A stretch of DNA of 64,000 nucleotides from Fistularia commersonii. Taxonomy: Eukaryota; Chordata; Actinopteri; Syngnathiformes; Fistulariidae. Of this stretch, positions 1 through 11,386 are shown in pieces. The stretch is from the NCBI GenBank assembly GCA_037954325.1, contig JBBMNZ010000028.1, positions 10,027,501 to 10,091,500 of the forward strand. The letters run 5' to 3'. Numbering within the stretch: the stretch's first letter is position 1; the number at the start of each line of letters is the position of its first letter. The notes under the pieces were generated by a model. The model saw nothing but the letters and a program-made list of their open reading frames with translations, was not told where the DNA came from and ran no database searches. The translations under genes were made by a program, and so were the position numbers.

Positions 1-1003
1 TTTATCTTTTTTTTTTTTCCTTCTCCCTCCTTACATCCCATAAGTTTGTTGGATGTCGTGTCTTTTCTGCAGGGGGGGGTTAACTTTTTAACTGTTACAG
101 GCCAGGTGATAGGAATCCTGCTACCGGACGTATTTGTTACTAACGTATTCACCGACAGGCCGCTCTGTTGTCGCCAGTTTGCACTCGCCGGGGTTGACGT
201 CAGGCACCCGGCGGTCACCGGAATGATGTGGGGATTAAGAGAAGAATTGTAATTTTCGGGAAAAAAAAAAAAAAAGAAACATCTCGAAGTGATCCCTGAA
301 AAAGCGGAGAGGAAGCGGCTGATTCGGGTGTTTCCTGAGAAATAAATTCTCGATTTTTGAAATAGGATCCGACCTCCATTCCGGTCCCCCCCCCCCTCCT
401 TCTCCCCGACCCTGACGCCACTCGGCTTTTAGAGGTAATATTAGCGATTTCTGCGTTTGCTGTTTTTTTTTTTTGGTGTTTTTTGTTAGAAAAAGTTCAA
501 CAGCACAGAAACTAAAGAGGAACAAAATCTGAAAACGGACGCGGGGGGCGTGAAGCGACGCCTGCGCCGTTTTGTGTGTTTATCGTTACTGAAGCGAGAG
601 TATAGGAACTTAAACTGTTGTTTTTAGATTTTTTTTTCTTGATGTCAAATTCGGACGACTGTCTTCCAAAGTGATGGAGTGTGTCCCGTGTGATGTTACC
701 TGCTTCTTGCCCCCCCCACCTTTGCTGTATCTATATTTGCACCCCCCTCCCCCCCCGAAGTGCCTGCTGACCCGGGTGTGTCAGCATCCTGTGGACCCTC
801 AGCTGCTGCGTCGTTTTTCTCTCTCACCTCTAAAGGGTTAAACGTAGGAATATTTACAGAGCGACGGTCCTGTAGTTGATATTTTCTTTTCGTGCTGTCA
901 CTTTTATCCAGCTTTGTGTTTTTACAATAAACCCTATCAAGTTTCCTTCCGTAGCCGCCTTGGTTTTTTTTTTTCATCTCTTCACCGCTCGAGCTGAATA
1001 AAC
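1..1003 (+). other. possible 3' UTR of a plus-strand gene lying upstream of the window
   Basis: No coding exon is recognisable here. The stretch has pyrimidine and homopolymer tracts, an acceptor-like pyrimidine-AG near 72, and two AATAAA poly(A) signals on the plus strand at 926-931 and 997-1002. That would fit the end of a gene converging tail-to-tail on ifi35. In the human 17q21 order the next gene is VAT1 in the convergent orientation, so vat1 is a guess from synteny only. It could equally be plain intergenic DNA. Confidence 0.25.
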
Positions 1004-1374
1004 GTGAGTTATTATGGTATTATTATTGTTATTATGCAGCAACAATAAGGGGAAAAGATCACTGACACCTGTATCTTTGCTCCCTACACATTGACAGGCA
1101 GTTTAAAAAAGAAACAACAACACGTGGGGTGCATTTTAGCAGCACTTCCTGGTAAATCCTTTATTTGGGGGTAAAATCAAGGGTTAATCTGAACAGATTA
1201 ACCCTGACGATGGAGGCAGGATGGCTTCACGCGGGGTCTGCCAACTTTACCACTTAAAGAGCGATTTGGACCCATTTTCCCACACAACCCTTTTGAAATA
1301 TAAAATTAATATACACCATATAAACACCATATCAATTTTTTTTTCTACTATGTATAACCAAAATACGTGTTGCA

Positions 1375-1380
1375 TTTATT
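1375..1380 (-). terminator. poly(A) signal, ifi35
   Basis: AATAAA on the minus strand, about 325 bases downstream of the ifi35 stop codon. A second copy at 1160-1165 could serve as a distal site. Confidence 0.5.
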
Positions 1381-1703
1381 TAAAGCAATGAACTGCAGAG
1401 AAAATGAAATTACATTTCTGCATGCAACTGAACATTTAGAACTGTGAAAAAAAAAAAAAAGGTCACTTTAAGCAAAATACTTAAGACCAAAAAACTTAAA
1501 TTATCCACCGGCACCAAACCAAAATTATTATTTAGATGTAAGAAGATCGCCACAAATGGTATTTTTAAAAAAGGAGCAGACTAAAATACATTTTCATTAA
1601 AAACCGGTTAATTACTTTCAAAAGCCTCAGGGAGGTTAAATACTTTTCATCTTAGACTCCAGACCATTCACTTGAGGGAAGTTGTCTTGCCGTGACATCA
1701 GGC

Positions 1704-4700
1704 CTACAGAGCCGCTTGTGTCGTCTCATGCGTCGTCCCCTCGAAGACAACCGAGGTTTTCTGACCCTGCGGGTTGTAGATGACGGTGTCAACTTCCCCG
1801 CCGCCGTTCTCCGTCTTTTGAAAGTGGATGACCAGCATGTCCTGCAGGTTTTCCCGCTCCATAATGGGCGGGATCCCCGTCAGCAGCACCATCTTGGAAC
1901 ACGGCAACATAGCACTCTAGGGGGGTGAAGAGATATATAGAAATACATATATTTAAATATCTGCACGTATATTCACATATGCTTTCTCTTTGGCTGCTTC
2001 TTCCATCTTCTTCTTCTCTCAAAAAATGTGCTTTATGTTCTCTTTCACTCCATCCATAAATCTTCTGTAGATACATATATACCTATGTAGTTTCTTTGCA
2101 TTTATGCATGTATGTGTGTTATTTTATTTTATATTTTTGTCTGGTCTGCTGGGCTGTTAAATGACAGGTCTGACCTTTGCTGACCTCTGGTGGTTTCAAA
2201 GCTTCCTGCACCCTATTTATAAGAATAAGAATAACAACTTTATTTATCCCGAGGGAAATTGTTGTGCCAGAGTTTCAAGTAAAACATAACAATAATAAAT
2301 AATAGTAGGAAACTGTTTAAACAGTAAAAAAAAAAGGGGGGGGGCAGAATAAGAAATACAAATAAAACTATAAAGTGTCAAAGTCAAGGCCATAAAGTGT
2401 TTTAAGGTCTATAAGAAGTGCAAATATTTGAAGATATCCTGCAGCTGAAGGAAGAGGAATTAAATATAAATTAAATATATAATAAATATTATAATGGTCT
2501 ACCACGATTTTCATTTTCATTTTCTTCATTAAGTCCAACTTCTAGCCAGGAGTGAGAAAACCCCAGATGTTTTGACATTGGCGAGCAGAAATTATTCTAT
2601 TAGATTGTCTATTGGGCACATAAACGTTGTAAATACTTCCCGTATCTGCTCGCGGTCGATAATACGACATTTTCTTTACTCCTGTACTTGCAATATCACA
2701 GGTTTCCCATCATCAGCTTAGCTTTTTTTTTCAAAATAAGTCAGTTACAGTGCAGCAGCAGCGTACCTCCAGGTTGGAGATGGTCCCCTGCAGGTGGGGC
2801 CCCACTCGCACTGAGTGCCGGTCCTTCAGATTCACCTGGTGGTATGGCTTCTCCATCAGGCGCTTGGCAACTGCGGGCGGAGAAAAATCCATCAGCCGGG
2901 AGCCAAAACGGTGCGTCGCCGTGGCGATGGAACCTCGTCAACATGCAGGAGAACGTGTGAGTACAAAAAGAAAAACATTCGATACATCCGTTGGCTTTGC
3001 TAGTGTCTGTATTTCATTTTAATTTGGGATTTCTTATAATAAAAGCTGTGAGAAGCTCCGACCCACCGTTCTCGTCCTTGCATTTCAGGACCACGGTGTT
3101 GGCGTCCGGCAGGAACTCGCTGATCTTCACGTCCACCTCTTCCTCCTCCTCCTCCTCTTGGAAGCTCTTGGAGAAGTGGTTCTGCAGCTTCAGCATGTCC
3201 TCCCCGTCCATCCTGGGCAGCTCGGAGATCTGGACGCGCTGCGGACACACCACCATGTCCAGCTGAGGACCGGAACACAGTTACTTTTCAGAAAGACACA
3301 AGGATTATTTGAGAATTTTTAAAAAAGTGCAAGAGAGAGAACCTCACTGGTCTGGTGTAATAACACTGTAATAAACAGAGAAAGAGCGACGGCCTCCAAA
3401 GGAGAACCAGACATCCGAGGAGCGGTGTGTGTGTGTGAGATACCTCCACCAGTCTGGGCTGGACCAGATGGACCTGCTGGCTCTCCACCTCTATGAAGCA
3501 GTTCCCTTCCAGCATCACCTTGTGGGACCTCCTGTCCAGCACACTCCTGGCCACTGTTGACAAACGGCGAACATCAGGAGGACTGAGACCACCTGACCTC
3601 CAAAACCGGGTCCCAGTGGAAGACTAGAGGGGCGTCAGGACGGGTGATCTGCTCAAACCGTGATCCGGTTCCGCAAAGACGGGATTATTTAATCCCGACT
3701 TTAACCTTAATCTGAATTCGAGACGACGCTGTTCCAGAAGTTGTTCCTGGAGTCGAAGTGGACCAAGAATCCCATCCCAAGGAGCGACTCACCCCCTTCC
3801 TGTTCGAAGGCGATCAGCGCCGTCCCCCCCCTCATGGGATAAACAATGCGAGACGTCATCTCGAAGGTGTGGCCGCCGTCTCCCTCCACCGTCTGTCCCT
3901 TGAAGGCCACCTCCTTGCAAGGCAGCAAGGAGAACACCTGAAACCCGTGGGTGAGAGGTTAACCAGGCGGTGTGTGTTTGTGTGTGTGTGTGTGTGTGTG
4001 GGAGGCGGGTGAAATACCTCACTCTGTTGCCCCAGGCGGAGGTTTTCTGCTTTGGCCTCTGCCAGAGCCGCCTCCATCTCCTGGACCGTCGCCTCCAGCT
4101 GGTGTGCCTCCTCTCTTAGCAGCCTCAGCTTCTCCTAGCGGACCAAACAGTGTTTCTGATATTACAGTTACTGTATATATTTGTGAAACTTGCTGAGGTT
4201 GACGCCGTACCTGCTCGCAGGCCATCTGCTCACTCTGCTTCACCTCTTCTTCTTCCTTCATCCGCACCAGTTTCTCTGTCCTTTGTTTGAAATCTTTGGT
4301 TATCTTCCTCTTCTCGTCCCTGCTTAGGACCAGCTCCTCCTGCTCCTTCACCGTCAGATCATACCTCCTCTGTGGACACCGGGAAACTTCTCTTAGAACA
4401 CGGAGCTGGCTGGGATATTCTTTTTAACAAGAGTTCAACAAGCTGTCAGAATATTAATACAACATATCTAATCTTCTACATATTCTTCTTCTTCTTCTTC
4501 AATATTCAACTTCTTGATCTCCATTACCTGCAGCCTCACCGCTCCTCTCGAGTACCTCTCATTCACACACACATATACTCTGTCTTGTTGTGACTAACTT
4601 TCATTCCTCTCCTTTCCAGAGCATACCTCCACCTCTCTAGATTTTCCCCAACCTGTTTTCTGCTCTCACTACAAATCACAATGTCATCCGCAAACATCAT

Positions 4701-5182
4701 GGTCCTGTCTAACCTCATCTGTCTGACTGTTGACTGGACTGTGGGAGGAAGACCCGGAGAAAACCCCAGCAGGGGAACACGGAGGGAACACTAGAAGAGA
4801 ACCAAGTCCTACCAGCTGATCGAGGAAGTACAACCTCAATGATCAGTAAAAGCTTAAATCGGAAAATTCCATATTTCATTTCCTCGAGTTTAAATGTCCC
4901 ATCCATCTGGTCAGATGGGAAGGCTGACAAAAAAAGCAATGCACACCCCGACCACTAGGGGGCACCAGAGATCAATCTATTCTAAATGTAAAAAATCTAA
5001 AGGATCAGTTGATATGTGTCTAATCCCTTATGTGAAAGATAACAAATTTAATTAGGCAGTTTGCTATCAGGGAGAGGAACCTTAGAAAACCAGTGCATCT
5101 TTGCACCTCTCCTCACCTGGCACTCTGAGATGAGGGTCATGGGGTCCTCTCGTGCTTCCTCTGAGGAAAGGGAGTCCATCAT
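1704..5182 (-). CDS. ifi35: interferon-induced 35 kDa protein homologue (IFP35/NMI family), 8 coding exons
   Basis: IFP35 family proteins are interferon-induced. They bind NMI and modulate innate signalling, and can act extracellularly as danger signals (family knowledge). Coding exons, in order of translation: 5117-5182, 4211-4369, 4018-4134, 3793-3937, 3444-3553, 3067-3262, 2767-2870, 1704-1916. All junctions are GT-AG and the phases add up to 369 codons. Residues about 25-112 are a charged Lys/Glu-rich coiled coil. Two NID domains follow, at about 140-240 and 250-360. The last holds the hallmark block VIHFQKTENGGGEVD and ends NPQGQ. Human IFI35 is shorter (about 286 residues), and a longer coiled coil explains most of the difference. 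An acidic Glu run near residue 230 comes from a CTC repeat. rpl27 and rundc1 upstream on the same strand match human 17q21, which favours ifi35 over nmi. Start: two adjacent ATGs open the first coding exon, and I took the upstream one. Confidence 0.9.
2226..2460. repeat. dispersed repeat, copy 1 (LINE/SINE 3'-tail type)
   Basis: Begins with tandem AATAAG units and an ACTTTATTTATCCCGAGGGA-like tail, then GAAATTGTTGTGCCAGAGTT. A second copy in the same orientation lies at 21541-21810. The pair share most of their length, including a poly(A)/poly(G) interruption. The start resembles the 3' tails of teleost L2/Rex-like retroposons, but the family is not certain. This copy lies in the last intron of ifi35. 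Confidence 0.6.
4497..4800 (-). mobile_element. non-LTR retrotransposon fragment (RTE/Rex-like reverse transcriptase region) in ifi35 intron 2, with a short repeat fragment
   Basis: 4497-4738 is nearly the same sequence as 7035-7290. Read on the minus strand, it matches the common teleost LINE reverse-transcriptase stretch around the FADD-type active site, but it is decayed. 4735-4800 is a fragment of the high-copy teleost repeat that also occurs at 6110-6372, in inverse orientation. Assignment rests on recall of the family. Confidence 0.55.
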
Positions 5183-5216
5183 CGACTAGCTGGAGGGATA
5201 TGTATATGTATATATA

Positions 5217-5569
5217 CTGCTCAAAAAAATAAAGGGAACACTTGAACAACACAATGTAACTCCAAGGCAATCCCACTTCTGTGAAATCATAGTGTCCACT
5301 CAGGAAGCAACACAGATTCATTTTGACTTGTTTTAAGGACATTACATCAAAGTTGGATCAGCCTGGAGTTTGTTTTTACACTTTAATTTTGAGTGTGATT
5401 CTTATCCAGGCCTCCATGGGTTGATACAATTGATTTCTATTGATCATTTTTGTGTGATTTTGTTGTCAGCACATTCAACTGTGTAAAGAGCAAAGTATTT
5501 CATAAGAATATTTCATTCATTTAGATCTAGGATGTGTTTTTTAAGTGTTCCCTTTATTTTTTTGAGCAG
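5217..5569. mobile_element. MITE, Tc1/mariner-like, copy 1
   Basis: 353-bp element with perfect terminal inverted repeats of about 27 bp that begin CTGCTCAAAAAAATAAAGGG. No coding capacity. The flank is TA-rich. A second copy at 51002-51355 has clean TA on both sides, so TA is the likely target duplication. The two copies are in opposite orientation. Located upstream of the first coding exon of ifi35. Confidence 0.85.
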
Positions 5570-5572
5570 TGT

Positions 5573-5574
<2 letters not shown>

Positions 5575-5606
<32 letters not shown>
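5575..5606. repeat. (AT)n microsatellite
   Basis: Uninterrupted TA/AT run between two MITEs. Confidence 0.95.
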
Positions 5607-5608
<2 letters not shown>

Positions 5609-5611
<3 letters not shown>

Positions 5612-5896
5612 GGACTGTCTCAGAAAATTAGAATATTGTGATAAAGTTCTTTATCTTCTGTAATGCAATTAAAAAACAAAAATTTCTTTTTCATGATATT
5701 CTAATACTTTGAGATAGGATTTTTGAGTTTTCTTAAGATGTATGCCATAATCGGCAATATAAAAATAATAAAAGGCTTGCAATATTTTAGTTGATTTGTA
5801 ATGAATCCAGAATGTATGACATTTTTGTTTTTGTAATTGCATTACAGAAGATAAAGAACTTTATCAAAAAATTCTAATTTTCTGAGACACTCCTGT
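5609..5896. mobile_element. MITE with long inverted repeats (Tc1/mariner-like)
   Basis: Ends are near-perfect inverted repeats beginning ACAGGACTGTCTCAGAAAAT, with one mismatch in the first 26 bases. Secondary inverted homology around GCATTACAGAAGATAAAG lies further in. Non-coding, 288 bp. This is a common teleost repeat type and it sits inside AT microsatellites. Confidence 0.8.
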
Positions 5897-5904
5897 ATAT
5901 AAAT

Positions 5905-6105
<201 letters not shown>

Positions 6106-6109
6106 ATAC

Positions 6110-6372
6110 AGGGCGGCTCGATGGCGCAGTGGTTAACGCTTTGGCCTCGCAGCACAAAGGACCCTTTCTGTGTGGAGTTTTCATGTTCTTCTCCCATGTC
6201 TGCATGGATTTACTCCACAGTCCAAAAACATGCAGCAGGTTCATTGGAAAAAAAAAATGGCAAAATAGCCCTGAATGAGTGAGTGAGTGAGTGAAGGGTC
6301 GTCTGTCTTTGTATGTGGCCCTGGAATAGCTGAGTGCTTGATAAGCGGCAGAAGATGATGAATAAATGAATA
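6110..6372 (+). repeat. high-copy teleost interspersed repeat (GGCGGCTCGATGGCGCAGTG start)
   Basis: The start reads GGCTCGATGGCGCAGTGGTT, followed by a TGTGTGGAGTTTTCATGTTC block, CCACAGTCCAAAAACATGCA and a short GAGT repeat. I recognise it as a very common fish repeat. Partial copies occur at 4735-4800, 19078-19320, 54700-54850 and 55690-55850. Confidence 0.75.
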
Positions 6373-6569
6373 TATACAACTCTTGAAATGAATGAAGACC
6401 ACTGTAAAACTATCAATTTCTCTGATTTAGCTATTTAAAGGTATATATTTTTTGTTTTATTCTATGAACAACTGACAACATAACTCCCTAATTCCAGCAA
6501 AACACACAAAACAAAATAACTATGAATAGCATAATTAGAGAAACTAAAGAAACTAAGAAAATAAATGTA

Positions 6570-6654
6570 AATACATATATATATATATACACACATGAAC
6601 GTGCATATGTGTGTATGTATATATATGTATATATATATATATATATACATATAT

Positions 6655-6707
<53 letters not shown>

Positions 6708-6727
6708 CATATATATGTATGCATGTG

Positions 6728-6774
<47 letters not shown>

Positions 6775-6795
6775 GCACAGTATATTACATATATA
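6570..6795. repeat. compound TA/CA microsatellite
   Basis: Alternating (TA)n and (CA)n blocks, the longest CA run being about 6731-6770. All frames here are low-complexity repeats with no coding meaning. Confidence 0.95.
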
Positions 6796-7034
6796 TGGTA
6801 TATATAGTGTAGGCTTATTTGTTAAGTTAACTTTAATTTCTAAATATATTTTATAGGGCATATGAAATGTTTCTTATTAAATTTTTTCTATTTGTGATCT
6901 ATTTGTCAATATGAATATAAAATACACATATATTTAAAAAAAATAACCATTTACTCAAATTTACACTCCAATGAACCTCTTATAGGTTTTGGATGGTGGG
7001 AGGGAACTGGAAAACTCCGGGGAAAACCACCAAC

Positions 7035-7290
7035 CTTTCTTCACCTCTTCTCCATCTCTGGACTGTTGACCCTAAGTACTTCAGATCCTCCAACTTCTTG
7101 ATCTCCCTCCCCACAGCCTCACCATTCCACCCGGGTTCCTCTCATTCACACACAAATATACTGTCTTGCAGCTACTGACCTTCATTCTTCTCCTTTTCAG
7201 AGCATACCTCTGCCCACGACCTGCTCTCACTACAGATCACAATGTCATCTGGAAACATCAATGTCCATGGAGATTCCAGCCTAACTTTGT
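7035..7290 (-). mobile_element. non-LTR retrotransposon fragment (RTE/Rex-like)
   Basis: Same family and orientation as 4497-4738, with shared blocks such as CTGTTGACCCTAAGTACTTC and ATCACAATGTCATC. Decayed, with no usable frame. Confidence 0.6.
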
Positions 7291-7904
7291 CTTTCAGTCC
7301 GTCCATCAGTGGATCGCGACCTTCACTTCTGCCCTCCGGAGTCGGTTGCCAATGTCACTGACAGATGTTTCAGGGGTTTTTCGTTTAAGATCTTACGGTG
7401 TTTCTGTCGCCGACTGTTGATGTCCTTGGTCAACCACATTGCCCTGGTTCTGTTTTGATTGATTTCCCTTCCTCTCACATCAGCTTGTTTTTGTATTTTC
7501 CCCATCAAGAGTTGCCCCTCGTGTTTTCAGATCTTTTACACGTCCAACTTTAAATACAATCTCAACAAGTTAAACCCAAAAGTTGAAACCTGGAGTGGAC
7601 GTGCGCTATTTGTAGTTTAAGTGTTGAATGTAACTGAAAACACCACACATGTTCCAGTGGTTTGGCAAATGAAAGCCATGCGGTTGATCTTTAGTCTCAT
7701 ATTCGTAGTTAATTGTCAAACCCCATTGTTTCAAGTCTACAGCCAGAATGAAGGAACCGACTTCACTGTTCTGTTGTTCCGTGTATTTACCATTATTAAT
7801 ATGAAAACAGTTTCAATTCTCCCTTCCTGCTGCTGGAAATAAAGTTCGAGCTCAGTTGTTTTCCAGTTGGTTTGTAATAAAATAAGATGAAAATGGAACC
7901 TCAC

Positions 7905-8060
7905 CTGGTCGGATGATATCCTGCGGCTCGCCCCGGATTAAACTCGGAATTAAATATCGCAGATATCAAAACAACGTATCTTAGCGTAAACCAGTGGCGA
8001 TGTCTTTGTTCCTTTATGTCCTCGAAGTCTATGTCCGAGTTAAAACGATGGTTTGTCTTG
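7905..8060 (-). other. ifi35: probable 5' non-coding exon of ifi35
   Basis: A good donor (CAG then GTGAGG on the minus strand) ends a candidate exon at 7905. A coding continuation is not needed, because the start ATG lies in the exon at 5117-5185, whose acceptor is CTCCAGCTAG. An ISRE at 8074-8090 fixes the promoter just beyond, so transcription probably starts near 8000-8060. The upstream limit is a guess. Confidence 0.5.
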
Positions 8061-8073
8061 TCCTGTAAGTGTT

Positions 8074-8090
8074 CTTTCACTTTCGTTTTC
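8074..8090 (-). promoter_or_regulatory. interferon-stimulated response element (ISRE) at the ifi35 promoter
   Basis: Minus strand reads GAAAACGAAAGTGAAAG, three GAAA-type half sites with 2-bp spacing, the ISRE/IRF consensus. It lies immediately upstream of the likely first exon of ifi35, whose mammalian orthologue is interferon-induced. Motif seen; activity inferred. Confidence 0.75.
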
Positions 8091-8259
8091 TCGTGAAGCG
8101 GACGCTTCCTCCTTTGTCCACTAGATGGCGCTGCTGCGTCTTTTTGCGAGAAGCCGCTGTTGCGTGCAGGAAAAGTGGGAACTTTATGCAAGTTTATGCT
8201 TTAGGTTCACTCTTTCCCAGTGAGTTGGGGAAAAACATCTTTATTGTCTAGACTATATG

Positions 8260-9176
8260 TCGTTTAATCCAGGTTATGCAACACCAAGAGAACAAATTCT
8301 GTTTTTTAAAGGCAAGTTGAGGTGGTAAATTGAGTTTAAATAGTTGCTGTCAATCAGGAATTAAGGGATGTCAATCATAATCTGAACCGTGTTACATTTT
8401 TTTTTTCAAGATAAGTGTTGGGGAGTAATTCTATATATAATATAATTATATTACAATTAATATATATAATTCTCTATATATTTATGCTAGTCTAAGTTGA
8501 AACCTATAAAGAGGAGACTGAGGTTATAAAAAATAACAGACAAGTAAATACTCTTTGGTGCTCTGCAGAGGGGGAGACTCAGAGCGCTCTTCGGACAGAA
8601 TCCCACTGAGTTTCTCCTTGCTCTGCCTTTTAATGTGTGAGTGTGTTTATTACGTAACAACTTTCATTGGATAATACCCTTCGTGCAGCTCATGCTGCTC
8701 CCGTGAATAGTTTTTTCATACAGTTCCTTTGTGATTTGTGATATGGTGTCCGAGGATGACATGCTCAGGGAGGATAGGTTTCTGTTCAAGGATAACTGCT
8801 CAAAAACAAAAATTATGCTCAGGGAGGATACGTTTCTGTGTAAGGATGACTGCTCAAAGATGGAAAACATGTCTGGTTGTCCTCATGTAAGAAATCAAAA
8901 TAACAGTCACAGTATAATACATTCAGATTACATAGGTATGAATATAGAGAGAAAACTAACAGTGAGTCCTGTTAACATTTCATATGCATACAAAAATGGA
9001 CTTGTGTTGAATGTCATGGTAAGCATATGTTAAGTTCCATGTGTGAGTTGCTGTACGTACAGAACATGCAGGGATTTTGGCAAATGTACTGAGCCGTTTA
9101 AGTGAGGGACTGAAACGTGCAGGTAATGTAGCATTTCTGACACGTTGCTGTTCCCCATGTGTCTAAATGAACAGCT

Positions 9177-9209
<33 letters not shown>

Positions 9210-10075
9210 TTTTGCCACTGCTCCAAAAGGCTTAAGTACAAGAGTGGGTTTTTAAGCTATGTATTTTTTTTTTGCTTGTTTGATAGTTAAAGGTTGAGAC
9301 AATTTTGTTTTCTTAACATAGTAGTATTTTGACTATTTTATAGTATTTTGAGTATTTTTTTATGATATACTGACATTTGACTGTTTCGTATTCACCCGTG
9401 AAGCTTTCCAAGAGGTGTACATTGTATACAGAAATACTTTTTCCTAAACCTGATGCCACAGACAAGAATCTCTAAAGAGAAACGTGGTGGTCCAAAGAAC
9501 GAGAGCAGCCTTCACTCCAAGATCCAAATATAAGTAAGACTGGCTGGGGTTGTATGATATCCAATTTAAAAAATATGCATCATAATTGCACTGGCAGACA
9601 AGGTCAAGCTTAACATGTGTTCCTCGTCGATCGCTCATATTTTGGGCATATGTATGTTCATTGCACTTTAGCAAATTCTCAAAAATAAAGGTACAATTAC
9701 CAAAGAAAGAATGTTTTTTGCTTATTGGAGAAATGAACATTAGCAAGTATTTGCCCTTGGGTGGAACCCTTGTATTTCTAAGACCATTTCTTTATTATTG
9801 TCATTACTGGTGAAAATAGCTAATGTACAAGCTATGTGTTGAAATGTGTTGAACTTGGATCTGGTATTTTCACAACTTATGTGACACTCCTGTATAATAA
9901 CATGGAGCACAGGTGTCAAACTCTGGCCTGCGGGACAATTTTGTCCTGCACTGTAATTATATTTGGCCCACAAAGTCATACCAAATGACTATTAGAGCTG
10001 ACCCGTCAGTATAGACTATAGTGCATGTATCGCTAATTCTACAAATCCCAGAATTTTCTGCTGGTGTTTTGGCAC
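8260..10075. other. intergenic, ifi35 to rpl27, part 1
   Basis: No gene seen. Contains AT-rich DNA near 8430-8490, and a tandem-like duplication of a CTCAGGGAGGAT...GACTGCTCAAA block at about 8763-8870. There is a (CA)n run at 9178-9207. A MITE-like piece begins at about 9909 (CAGGTGTCAAACTCTGGCCT), a start common in teleost hAT-type MITEs. The 8416-8720 stretch vaguely resembles an LTR but has no clear ends. Confidence 0.5.
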
Positions 10076-10077
10076 GA

Positions 10078-11185
10078 AAATCCTTCTTGTCACCTCTTTT
10101 CTACGCTCTCCGTTCATCTGGGCTGTTGACCCCAAGCACCTGAAATACTCCAACTTCGTGATCTCCACTCTCTGTAGCCTCAAAGTTCCACCACTTTGTC
10201 CTCTGCTCTGCCTTTGTCCTCTTGATCTTCATTGTCACCAGTCATCCTACAAACCAGCATCCTATGCTGTCTGGCTACACTCTGGCTACAACTACTTTGC
10301 AGTCACTGATCTCTTTCAAGTTACCTCGTCTATACAAAATGTAGTTTACCTGCGTGCTCCTACCTTCGCTCCTTTAAGTTACCCTATGATCCTGTATTTT
10401 CTGGGAAAGGGTTCACTATAGCCATTTCCATCCTTTTTGCAAAATCTACCACCATCTGTTCCTCTGCGTTCCTATCCTATATACCAAATGTGCCCCTCAC
10501 TTCTCTGCCCCCTCTATTGCCTGCACAAACATGCCCACTGGTCTTCACCAATTCTCTCTCTCATCTCTGGGAATACTATCAATCACTTCATCTAACTCAT
10601 TCCAGAACTATGTCTCCTCAAACTCACATCCCACCTGCAGGGCATAGCCACTAACAACATTGAGCATCACACCTTCAATTTCCAGTTTCAGACTCGAAAG
10701 TGTATCTGACATTCTTTTCACCTCACATTCCTAACAAACTCCTCCAAGGTGACTCCTACTCCATTTCTCTTCTTGTCAGTACGATAGTACAACTTAAAGC
10801 CTGCTCCTAAGCTTCTAGCCTTACTACCTTTCCACCAGGTCTCCTGGACACAGTATATCCACTTTCCTACTCTGCATCATGTCCAACTCTCTACCTTTTC
10901 CTGTCATAGTCCCTACTCTCAGTGCCAGACTCTTGCCTTTCCTCCTCTCCTCCTTTACCTACTGTAGCCCAGTTTCCATTGGTTGCCTGCAGGTCATCGG
11001 TACAAACTGGACTCGTTGTTAAACCGAGCCTCGACCGTTCCAGTTTGATCTAGTTATTAGGTTTGACTCCTATCTTTGGTTTTGGTAAAAGTTTTACACT
11101 GGATGCCCTTCCTGACAAAACCCTCTGCATTAATCCAGGCTTGGGACGGCTAAGGGAGACATCGGCCTGTGCCGCCCTGAGGCTG
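10078..11185 (-). mobile_element. decayed non-LTR retrotransposon (RTE/Rex-like), antisense
   Basis: The start repeats the CTGTTGACCCCAAGCACCT block of the fragments at 4497 and 7035. The far end (TGGATGCCCTTCCTGACAAA, then a CCAGGCTTGGGAC block) is the usual teleost terminal region of this LINE. The central kilobase is heavily mutated with no open frame. Confidence 0.6.
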
Positions 11186-11363
11186 TGGGGAGGGTCATAA
11201 AGCATTAAATATATTAAAATAGAAATATGGTCATTACTTCATGGATTTTTGTTTATCTGGGATAGTTCAGGAATGTAACCACCATGATAAATGAGGAACT
11301 ACTATAAAAGTATAGAAAATATAAAACAAGTCAATGAAAAAGAAGAAAACCATTTTTTAAACA

Positions 11364-11369
11364 TTTATT
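11364..11369 (-). terminator. poly(A) signal, rpl27
   Basis: AATAAA on the minus strand, 18 bases past the rpl27 stop codon. The very short 3' UTR is typical of ribosomal-protein genes. Confidence 0.7.
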
Positions 11370-11386
11370 TGTGAAATAAAGCAAAT

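Noticed and set aside
8416..8720. possible solo LTR starting near TGTTGGGGAG
   Set aside because: No matching TG...CA ends, target duplication or second copy in the window could be found.
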